Part shown: positions 1 to 4,119 of the stretch, piece after piece | Numbering within the stretch: the first letter of the stretch is position 1 | Layout: every line of letters begins with the position of its first letter | From: Nanobdellota archaeon | GTDB lineage: Archaea > Nanobdellota > Nanobdellia > SCGC-AAA011-G17 > VGLX01 | Direction: 5' to 3' | DNA: 6,603 bases | Assembly (NCBI GenBank): GCA_030691925.1 | Contig: JAUYDG010000133.1 | Coordinates: 1 to 6,603 of the forward strand | Made by a program: the position numbers and the translations under genes | Notes under the pieces: generated by a model | Seen by the model: the letters and a program-made list of their open reading frames with translations, nothing else | Told to the model about the DNA's origin: nothing | Database searches by the model: none

Positions 1-45
1 TATTGCTTACGAGGCAATTGCTCTACCAGGCTGAGCTACGGAGGC
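1..45 (-). tRNA. tRNA-Thr (anticodon CGT), 5' part only
   Basis: The reverse complement begins GCCTCCG (acceptor 5' strand), then TA, a D arm with stem GCTC/GAGC around a GG-containing loop, A26, and an anticodon arm with perfect stem ATTGC/GCAAT around loop CTCGTAA. The anticodon is CGT (plus-strand positions 9-11), which reads ACG threonine codons. G1, C2 and anticodon bases G35/U36 agree with known threonine identity elements. The variable loop, T arm and 3' acceptor strand lie beyond the window start, so an intron or CCA end cannot be judged, but no intron sits at the usual 37/38 site. The 5' end is only 4 nt after the stop codon of the upstream hydrolase gene on the same strand. Confidence 0.9.
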
Positions 46-49
46 ATAC

Positions 50-778
50 TTAGTTATGCTGCAGTATGAACTCGTATATTCTATCGAATACTTGGTTTTT
101 ATATTTTCCCTTTAGAACTATGTGCTGCTCGCCAGGCAGTATCATCATGGCTTTGTCTTTGCTCCGCACTTGGTTGTGTATCTGGTATGGTGAGTCTTTG
201 CTCACTCTCCTGTCTGCCGTTCCTTGAATTATCAGTATAGGGCTTTTCACCTCTTTTATCGCTTCATGAGTTTCCTTGATAAGCTTGATCAGCTCATATT
301 TAGCCTTAAAAGGTATATCTCCTGGATAGCTTATCATGTCATCAGGGTGCTTTTTGTGGAAGCCTATGAGTGATAAGAAGTTGCCTTTAATGTTTAGCCG
401 GTATGGCGTGGCTAATGTTATCAGCCCTTGTGGCTTGTACTCTTTGCCTAGGTTTAGTGCTAGTAGCCCTCCTAGTGAGAATCCTAATACTATGGTTTTT
501 GGGTAAGCTTTGTTGAATTCTTCGTAAGCTTTTCTTGCGGAGTCTAGCCAGTCTTTTCTCGTAGTCTTGGCGAGGTCTGATTTTTTTGTGGCGTGGCCTT
601 CTATCCTGGCTCCGAAATTAGTAATCCCTTTGCTACATAAGAAGTCTCCTAGTTCTTTTACCTGGTAAGGTGTGGCTGTTAAGCCGTGGAACATTATAAC
701 TCCTAAGTCTTTGCCGGCTTTGTTGTAGAACGGTTCTCCTCCGGGCAGAAATGTCCCTTTTAGAAAGTCTTCTAGCAT
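50..778 (-). CDS. alpha/beta hydrolase, carboxylesterase/monoacylglycerol-lipase-like
   Basis: A 242-residue soluble alpha/beta-hydrolase, close in length and layout to Est30-type carboxylesterases and monoglyceride lipases, which cleave short-chain or glycerol esters. The oxyanion-hole strand ends in FHGLTATP (residues 30-37). The nucleophile elbow is GFSLGG with Ser101. The acid is probably Asp189 in GTADRRV and the base His219 in GEQHIV, so the catalytic triad is complete and correctly ordered. A helical cap probably occupies about residues 125-175. There is no signal peptide or membrane helix, so it is likely cytoplasmic; the physiological substrate cannot be read from sequence. The ATG comes 1 nt after the stop of the 51-residue zinc-ribbon gene, implying cotranscription and translational coupling, and its stop is 4 nt from the tRNA-Thr gene. 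Confidence 0.9.
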   Translation of the reverse strand: MLEDFLKGTFLPGGEPFYNKAGKDLGVIMFHGLTATPYQVKELGDFLCSKGITNFGARIEGHATKKSDLAKTTRKDWLDSARKAYEEFNKAYPKTIVLGFSLGGLLALNLGKEYKPQGLITLATPYRLNIKGNFLSLIGFHKKHPDDMISYPGDIPFKAKYELIKLIKETHEAIKEVKSPILIIQGTADRRVSKDSPYQIHNQVRSKDKAMMILPGEQHIVLKGKYKNQVFDRIYEFILQHN

Positions 779-779
779 T

Positions 780-935
780 TTATAGTTGTTTGATTATTTC
801 TTCTTTTGTTTTGTATTTTGTTTGGCATTCCTTGCAGATCATGCGCTTTTTGCCTTTAGCATCTTTTACATAAGTCCCTAGTATCTTGCTCAGGAATGTT
901 TCTTCTATCTTGTTTTTGCAGATTTCGCATTTCAT
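780..935 (-). CDS. 51-residue zinc-ribbon-like protein
   Basis: A small ORF starting MKCEICKNKIEE and ending KEEIIKQL. Two CxxC knuckles, Cys3/Cys6 and Cys34/Cys37, separated by 27 residues, indicate a single treble-clef or zinc-ribbon site; the spacer and tail are lysine-rich. This architecture suits a small nucleic-acid- or ribosome-associated protein, but I cannot assign a function. From memory, similar short CEIC...C-x-x-C proteins are common hypothetical proteins in DPANN genomes. The start is supported by a TATA-like element centred about 27 bp upstream (958-966), the spacing of a leaderless archaeal transcript, and by the absence of a convincing Shine-Dalgarno. The stop lies 1 nt before the hydrolase ATG, so it is the first gene of a two-gene operon. 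Confidence 0.8.
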   Translation of the reverse strand: MKCEICKNKIEETFLSKILGTYVKDAKGKKRMICKECQTKYKTKEEIIKQL

Positions 936-957
936 GGTTGTCCAAATTTTTTGTAAG

Positions 958-966
958 TTTATAAAA
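958..966 (-). promoter_or_regulatory. TATA box of the zinc-ribbon/hydrolase operon
   Basis: On the minus strand this reads TTTTATAAA, in the 47-nt gap after the last gene of the paralogue array. Its centre is about 27 nt from the ATG at 935, placing the transcription start at or next to the start codon, hence a leaderless mRNA. The upstream BRE-like sequence is weak. No clear T-rich terminator separates it from the array, so read-through is also possible. Confidence 0.6.
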
Positions 967-982
967 CTATTTGAATTCTTCG

Positions 983-1483
983 TTAGCAGATTTTTATATT
1001 ACAGCCGGTTGGGTCTATTTTGAAATAGTCCTTGGCGAAGTGGTCTATTCTGCTGTCGTATGTGTTTCTGCAGGGCCCTCTTCTGTCTCCAAGGTGTAGG
1101 AATCCCCACATGTTGTTTTCTATTTCTCTGAAATCTGTGCGTAAAAGGACAGGTATGGTCATTTCTTCCCCCGCATAGTTTTTTATCGTTGCTTCTGTTG
1201 TATAGCTGTAGTCTTTTTTGTTAAGCTTCCAGCTGATTTTGCCTTTGTAGGTGTCTTCTATTATTTTGTCGAATGCCTTGTTTTCTAATTCGCTTGATTT
1301 TTTAGCCCGTTCGCGGAAATCAAACAGTTTTTTTATGTTTCCGTAGAATATTTCCATGCCGTTTTGCATGAGTTCTTCCAGGATGATTTCTTCTGGTTTT
1401 TTTTCTTTCTTTTTCCAGGTTTTTAGTTCTTCTATTTTTCTGTCTAAATCTTTGTCGGGTATGAATGTTTTTGGGAGTTTCAT
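983..1483 (-). CDS. array paralogue 5 of 5 (subtype A), unknown function
   Basis: A 166-residue protein, the longest and last member of the array. It has the family N-terminus (KTFIPDKDLDRKIEEL, residues 5-20), a long Lys/Glu linker, M-E-I-F-Y-G-N at 43-49, the central block around DTYKGKISWK (77-86, with Tyr and Lys where siblings have Phe and Ala), TEATIKNY (96-103) and WGFLHLGDRRGPCRNT (126-141). Uniquely, it ends in a cysteine-containing tail (Cys161 and Cys166, in CNIKIC) in place of the usual Lys-rich end. Subtype A traits shared with the 1959-2435 gene are ME-I-x-YG, ATIKNY-like, IP rather than MP, and WGF. The ATG follows the previous stop by 6 nt with CAAAAG directly before it and no Shine-Dalgarno. 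Likely soluble and cytoplasmic; no function can be assigned. Confidence 0.85.
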   Translation of the reverse strand: MKLPKTFIPDKDLDRKIEELKTWKKKEKKPEEIILEELMQNGMEIFYGNIKKLFDFRERAKKSSELENKAFDKIIEDTYKGKISWKLNKKDYSYTTEATIKNYAGEEMTIPVLLRTDFREIENNMWGFLHLGDRRGPCRNTYDSRIDHFAKDYFKIDPTGCNIKIC

Positions 1484-1489
1484 CTTTTG

Positions 1490-1951
1490 TTAGTTCACTT
1501 TTATCTTGAAGTATTCATTTGCCAGACTTTTTACGCTTTTATCGTTAGTATTCCTGCATGGTCCTCTTTCATTTCCGAGGTGTAAGTATCCCCATCTATC
1601 GATTATATAGTTATCAGTTTGAAACACGACCGGCATAGTTATCTTTTTTCCATCATAGTTGGTTACAATGGCTTTTGCTCTGTACCTTTTTGAGACGTTG
1701 GGAGGACTGTGGTTGTCTTCTTTCCAGTCTATTTTTCCTGCGAAGGTGTCTTTTATGATTTCTTCGATTGCTTTGTTTTTAATTTCTTCTTTTTCGCTTT
1801 CTGGTAAGTCTCCAAACAGCCTGTTCATATGGTAATCTGCGAGTTCATTTAATGTGGCATCTTCAGGTTCTTTTGGTTTAGGCTTTTGCTTTAGTTCTTC
1901 GATCTTATTGTCTAAATTCTTTTCAGGGATGAATGTTTGCGGAACTTTCAT
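1490..1951 (-). CDS. array paralogue 4 of 5 (subtype B), unknown function
   Basis: A 153-residue family member. The N-terminal motif is QTFIPEKNLDNKIEEL (5-20), followed by a proline/lysine linker (KQKPKPKEP). The middle holds M-N-R-L-F-G-D and AIEEIIKDTFAGKIDWKED (61-79). The C-terminal half has RAKAIVTNYDGKKITMP (91-107), FQTDN (110-114) and WGYLHLGNERGPCRNT (120-135). Subtype B traits shared with the 2432-2896 gene are AIE[EK]I, ITMP, FQxDN and the short nine-residue turn before the GYLHL strand. It carries every consensus residue of the C-terminal block, so it is a good family representative. It starts 7 nt after the preceding stop, preceded by CCAAAAG, with a GAGGT too far upstream to be a normal ribosome-binding site. 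Confidence 0.85.
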   Translation of the reverse strand: MKVPQTFIPEKNLDNKIEELKQKPKPKEPEDATLNELADYHMNRLFGDLPESEKEEIKNKAIEEIIKDTFAGKIDWKEDNHSPPNVSKRYRAKAIVTNYDGKKITMPVVFQTDNYIIDRWGYLHLGNERGPCRNTNDKSVKSLANEYFKIKVN

Positions 1952-1958
1952 CTTTTGG

Positions 1959-2435
1959 CTAATACCTCTTTCTTGGTCGTTTTTTCTCTTTTAGCTTGAA
2001 GTACTCTGTGGCTAGCCTTTCCACATCTTCGTTCCACGTGTTTCTGCATGTACCCTCTTCATTCCCTAGGTAGAGGAAGCCCCATATGTCGTTTTTGTAT
2101 CTTTGTCTTGCATCTAGGGCTCGGAATGATATGGGGATGGTTATTTTTTGTCTTTCATAATTCTTTATTGTTATCTCTGCGGTGTATGTATTCTTGGGTT
2201 CTTTTTTCCATTCTATCTTGCCTGCAAAAGTATCTTTAACTATTTTGTTGAACGTGTTATCGTAAATCTTCATTCGTTTGCGGTCAGAGGAATCTCCGTA
2301 TAAGATTTCCATGTCGTTTTCTAGAAGCTCTTCTATTGTGACTCGCTTTGGTTTTTTCGGTTCGGGGTTTTGTTTTAGTTCTTCGATTTTCCTGTCCGTA
2401 TCCCTTTCAGGTATGAATAATGTTGGGAGTTTCAT
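1959..2435 (-). CDS. array paralogue 3 of 5 (subtype A), unknown function
   Basis: A 158-residue family member. N-terminal segment TLFIPERDTDRKIEEL (5-20) replaces the usual TF with LF. Next come a proline/lysine linker similar to that of the 1490-1951 gene, M-E-I-L-Y-G-D (42-48), DTFAGKIEWKKE (68-79), TAEITIKNY (85-93), ITIP and IWGFLYLGNEEGTCRNT (117-133; Thr where others have Pro). The C-terminus is strongly basic (KKRPRKRY), which could favour nucleic-acid or acidic-surface contact; this is only an inference from charge. The start codon overlaps the upstream stop as ATGA, implying translational coupling. Subtype A by its MEI-YG, TIKNY and WGF features. Confidence 0.85.
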   Translation of the reverse strand: MKLPTLFIPERDTDRKIEELKQNPEPKKPKRVTIEELLENDMEILYGDSSDRKRMKIYDNTFNKIVKDTFAGKIEWKKEPKNTYTAEITIKNYERQKITIPISFRALDARQRYKNDIWGFLYLGNEEGTCRNTWNEDVERLATEYFKLKEKKRPRKRY

Positions 2436-2896
2436 CTTTTGTTGAAGGCTTTTTTTGGCTGGTCTAATTTTATCTTGAAGTAATTTGTAGCTAGCCTTTT
2501 AACATCTTCATCACATGTGTTTATGCACGGTCCTTCTTCATTTACTAAGTGCAGGTATCCCCGTTCATCAGTTGCATCATTATCTACTTGAAACATGGCG
2601 GGCATAGTTATTTCTTTCCCTTTATAGTCTATCACAGTAGCTTCTGCTGTGTATTTTTTTAAAGTACCGGGGTAACTGTTTAGGTCTTTTTTCCATTCTA
2701 TTTTTCCTGCGAAGGTGTCGTTTACTATTTTTTCGATCGCATTGTATTTAATTTTTTCTTTCCTCCATTTTGTTGTATTCCCGCATAAGAGGCGCATATA
2801 GTGTTCTGTAAGTTCTTTCATTTCTTCTTTCTGGATAAACTCTTCTATCTTTTTGCTTGGATCCCTGTCTGGTGTGAATGTTTCAGGGAGTTTCAT
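2432..2896 (-). CDS. array paralogue 2 of 5 (subtype B), divergent, unknown function
   Basis: A 154-residue family member with the shortest linker: ETFTPDRDPSKKIEEF (5-20) runs almost directly into the M-R-L-L-C-G-N segment (34-40). The central NAIEKIVNDTFAGKIEWKKD (52-71) is canonical, followed by YTAEATVIDY (82-91), ITMP and FQVDN. The C-terminal block departs from consensus: Arg112 replaces the conserved Trp, Val118 replaces Gly of LHLGN, and Ile126 replaces Arg of CRNT (GPCINT). These changes may mean specialisation or relaxed constraint. The frame is intact. The C-terminal tail (LDQPKKAFNKR) resembles that of the 2893-3372 gene. ATGA overlap at its start. Confidence 0.85.
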   Translation of the reverse strand: MKLPETFTPDRDPSKKIEEFIQKEEMKELTEHYMRLLCGNTTKWRKEKIKYNAIEKIVNDTFAGKIEWKKDLNSYPGTLKKYTAEATVIDYKGKEITMPAMFQVDNDATDERGYLHLVNEEGPCINTCDEDVKRLATNYFKIKLDQPKKAFNKR

Positions 2897-3372
2897 TTTT
2901 TGTCATAATCTTTTTTTGGTAGATCTAGTCTTATTTTAAAGTAGTCTTCAGCTAATTTGTTTACATTTTTTTCATTTGTGTTTCGTAATGGCCCTTTTTC
3001 ATTTCCTAAATGTAAATACCCCCATCTTTTTTTAGGGTCATCTAAGAGGTAAAATTCTTCGTCAGTTCTAAACAGGATAGGTATGATTATTTTTTCTCCT
3101 TCGTAGTTTATTATTGTTGCATTCGCCGTGTATTTTTCTTGGATGTGCGGGTCTTTTTTCCATTCTATTATCCCTGCAAAGGTGTCCTCGACTATCCTTC
3201 TGATTATTTCATCTTCAATTTTGCCTTTTTGGAAGGTGTCTGCATTTCCGTACAGTATTCGCATATTGTCTTTTAGGAGTTCTTCTACGCCAATACTTTC
3301 TGGTTCTATGCTTAGTTCTTCTATTTTATCGCTTAAGTCCTTGTCCGGCATGAATGTTCTTGGTACTTTCAT
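2893..3372 (-). CDS. array paralogue 1 of 5 (subtype A-like), unknown function
   Basis: The 159-residue first gene of the array. N-terminal RTFMPDKDLSDKIEEL (5-20), M-R-I-L-Y-G-N (37-43), VEDTFAGIIEWKKD (61-74), YTANATIINYEGEKIIIP (81-98), FRTD, a longer acidic turn, then WGYLHLGNEKGPLRNT (117-132). It has Leu129 where the other four have Cys, so that cysteine cannot be a strictly required catalytic or metal ligand for the whole family. The ATG at 3372 has no Shine-Dalgarno; a TATA-like TTTTAAAA lies about 28 bp upstream, matching a leaderless start. The gene is divergent from the NAD operon, with 180 bp between the two start codons. Confidence 0.85.
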   Translation of the reverse strand: MKVPRTFMPDKDLSDKIEELSIEPESIGVEELLKDNMRILYGNADTFQKGKIEDEIIRRIVEDTFAGIIEWKKDPHIQEKYTANATIINYEGEKIIIPILFRTDEEFYLLDDPKKRWGYLHLGNEKGPLRNTNEKNVNKLAEDYFKIRLDLPKKDYDKK

Positions 3373-3396
3373 GGTTTAGGCGGCTTCTTTTGGTTG

Positions 3397-3404
3397 TTTT
3401 AAAA
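3397..3404 (-). promoter_or_regulatory. TATA box of the five-gene array
   Basis: TTTTAAAA preceded on the minus strand by a GAAAG BRE-like sequence, centred about 28 bp from the ATG at 3372. This spacing predicts a leaderless transcript, and the same layout is seen before the zinc-ribbon gene at 935. Confidence 0.55.
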
Positions 3405-3428
3405 CTTTCTTATTATATGTTGGGGCAC

Positions 3429-3443
3429 CGAAAGGTTTATATA
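3429..3443 (+). promoter_or_regulatory. BRE and TATA box of the NAD operon
   Basis: CGAAAGG (3429-3435) directly followed by TTTATATA (3436-3443) is a textbook archaeal BRE/TATA pair, the strongest promoter in the window. The expected start is about 25-28 nt downstream, near 3465-3470, giving a leader of roughly 85 nt before the ATG at 3553. That leader carries a good Shine-Dalgarno and parts of the repeated dyads. Confidence 0.75.
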
Positions 3444-3447
3444 GTCG

Positions 3448-3468
3448 TTAGTGTCTACTATACATTAA
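3448..3468 (+). promoter_or_regulatory. operator dyad 1 (TTAGTGT-N7-ACATTAA), NrtR-like
   Basis: Left half TTAGTGT, 7-bp spacer, right half ACATTAA; one mismatch to a perfect inverted repeat. It lies between the TATA box and the predicted transcription start, where a bound repressor would block RNA polymerase. The GT-N7-AC core is intact. Assignment to an NrtR-type NAD regulator is inferred from this core and the downstream nad genes. Confidence 0.6.
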
Positions 3469-3470
3469 GG

Positions 3471-3491
3471 TTAGTGTGAGATTAACAATAT
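3471..3491 (+). promoter_or_regulatory. operator dyad 2 (TTAGTGT-N7-ACAATAT), NrtR-like
   Basis: Second copy, starting 23 bp after the first (about two helical turns, so both could be occupied on one DNA face). The left half is identical; the right half differs at two of seven positions. The GT-N7-AC core is intact. It lies just downstream of the predicted transcription start. Confidence 0.5.
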
Positions 3492-3520
3492 CTTGCGCTG
3501 GCCTTTTTTAAAACAAAAAG

Positions 3521-3541
3521 TTAGTGTAAAAAAAACACTAA
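3521..3541 (+). promoter_or_regulatory. operator dyad 3 (perfect TTAGTGT-A7-ACACTAA), NrtR-like
   Basis: A perfect 7-bp inverted repeat around seven A residues, starting 50 bp after dyad 2 and ending 1 nt before the Shine-Dalgarno. As DNA it matches dyads 1 and 2 in length and core. As RNA it could also form a 7-bp hairpin with an A7 loop next to the ribosome-binding site, so post-transcriptional action cannot be excluded. Confidence 0.6.
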
Positions 3542-3542
3542 A

Positions 3543-3547
3543 GGGGG
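3543..3547 (+). promoter_or_regulatory. Shine-Dalgarno for the 3553 gene
   Basis: GGGGG followed by a 5-nt A-rich spacer before the ATG at 3553. It decides the start: an in-frame TTG at 3493 lies 60 nt upstream but has no ribosome-binding site and its codons would run through the dyad region. Confidence 0.75.
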
Positions 3548-3552
3548 AAAAA

Positions 3553-4110
3553 ATGACACAATACAAAATACCAAAAAAATGGGTCGAATACCTTATAACA
3601 CAACCTGAAACAGCAATGGGATGTCAAATCGTGGATATATACTTCAAAGGAAAAACACTCGAAAACGTTGTAATCCTAAACGGCGAAACATTCGAAACTG
3701 ACTATAAAAAACTAAAAATGAGCGAAATAGAAAAGATAGTTGTAAAAGAAAGAGAAGAACTAAAAGAAACAAAAAAATTTCAAACTACTATTGTAAAAAA
3801 CAAACCGACAAAGAAGGAGAAAATGGGAAAATACTACCTAATAGAAGAATACGAAGAATATATCGACCACCCGTGCGCAAATGGGGCAAGCAAAACAACC
3901 TATCAAGTAAAAAGCTATGAGAACAAACAACAACTGCTCGAAGCCATACTAAACGGACCAAAACACGGAGGCAAACTAATACCTGCCAAAGGACTAGAAC
4001 TAAAACTAATCGAAGAACCAGACTACTCAAATACAAACATAAGAAAAGAACTAGAAGCAGATATGAAAAGAAGAGAAGAAGCCTACCGCAAAACAGGAGA
4101 CATAATATAA
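3553..4110 (+). CDS. uncharacterised 185-residue protein heading the NAD operon
   Basis: A charged, lysine-rich soluble protein with two apparent parts. Residues 5-62 (from IPKKWVEYL through the P-E-T-A-M-G-C-Q-I-V-D-I-Y segment and VVILNGETF) look like a small beta domain; from memory, a similar P-E-x-x-M-G-x-Q-x-V-D signature occurs in short uncharacterised prokaryotic proteins. After a Lys/Glu linker, residues 92-155 (KYYLIEEYEEYIDHPC to LKLIEEP) form a second beta-rich unit with Cys108 and His138, and the end is a charged helix. There is no membrane or signal segment. Codon use is very A-rich (mostly AAA, ATA, ACA), like the neighbouring paralogue array and unlike the more G-rich nad genes, hinting at a different origin. 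It lies 9 nt before the radical SAM gene under the shared promoter and dyads. Function unknown. Confidence 0.8.
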   Translation: MTQYKIPKKWVEYLITQPETAMGCQIVDIYFKGKTLENVVILNGETFETDYKKLKMSEIEKIVVKEREELKETKKFQTTIVKNKPTKKEKMGKYYLIEEYEEYIDHPCANGASKTTYQVKSYENKQQLLEAILNGPKHGGKLIPAKGLELKLIEEPDYSNTNIRKELEADMKRREEAYRKTGDII

Positions 4111-4113
4111 AAA
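4106..4113 (+). promoter_or_regulatory. possible internal TATA box before the radical SAM gene
   Basis: TATAAAAA spans the stop codon of the 3553 gene and the 9-nt gap. Its centre is about 28 bp before a second in-frame ATG at 4138 (Met7 of the radical SAM ORF), the spacing used by the leaderless promoters elsewhere in the window. No strong BRE precedes it, and A/T-rich sequence makes chance matches easy. Confidence 0.3.
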
Positions 4114-4119
4114 ACTAAA

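Larger units (their letters stand above)
983..3372 (-). other. tandem array of five paralogous genes of unknown function
   Basis: Five adjacent same-strand genes (2893-3372, 2432-2896, 1959-2435, 1490-1951, 983-1483, in transcription order) encode divergent members of one family. All share an N-terminal K-[LV]-P-x-x-F-x-P-[DE] motif, a variable charged linker, a central D-T-[FY]-x-G-x-I-x-W-K motif, a beta-rich Y-x-x-x-x-x-[IV]-x-[ND]-Y segment followed by [IM]-P, and a C-terminal G-[YF]-L-[HY]-L-x-[ND]...RNT-like block ending in YFK[IL]. The first two junctions are ATGA overlaps and the last two have 6-7 nt gaps, so the array reads as one operon from the promoter near 3397-3404. No signal peptides or transmembrane helices are visible. 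I recognise no characterised domain. Confidence 0.9.

Noticed and set aside
2048..2239. Plus-strand ORF of 63 residues with hydrophobic stretches
   Set aside because: It is antisense to a clear member of the paralogue array; the hydrophobic look comes from the complement of Lys/Glu-rich codons.
983..3372. CRISPR-like or short tandem DNA repeats suggested by recurring T-rich motifs
   Set aside because: The periodicity is that of whole homologous genes of about 480 bp; no short identical repeat with unique spacers is present.
3128..3379. Plus-strand ORF of 83 residues
   Set aside because: Antisense shadow of the first array gene; Ser/Ile/Leu-rich composition follows from the opposite strand.
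3493..3552. N-terminal extension of the 3553 gene from a TTG codon
   Set aside because: No ribosome-binding site precedes the TTG, the extension covers dyad 3 and A-rich leader sequence, and GGGGG sits 5 nt before the ATG at 3553.
3788..4036. Minus-strand ORF of 82 residues opposite the 3553 gene
   Set aside because: Valine/leucine-rich low-complexity shadow of a Lys/Glu-rich gene; no promoter or ribosome-binding site seen.
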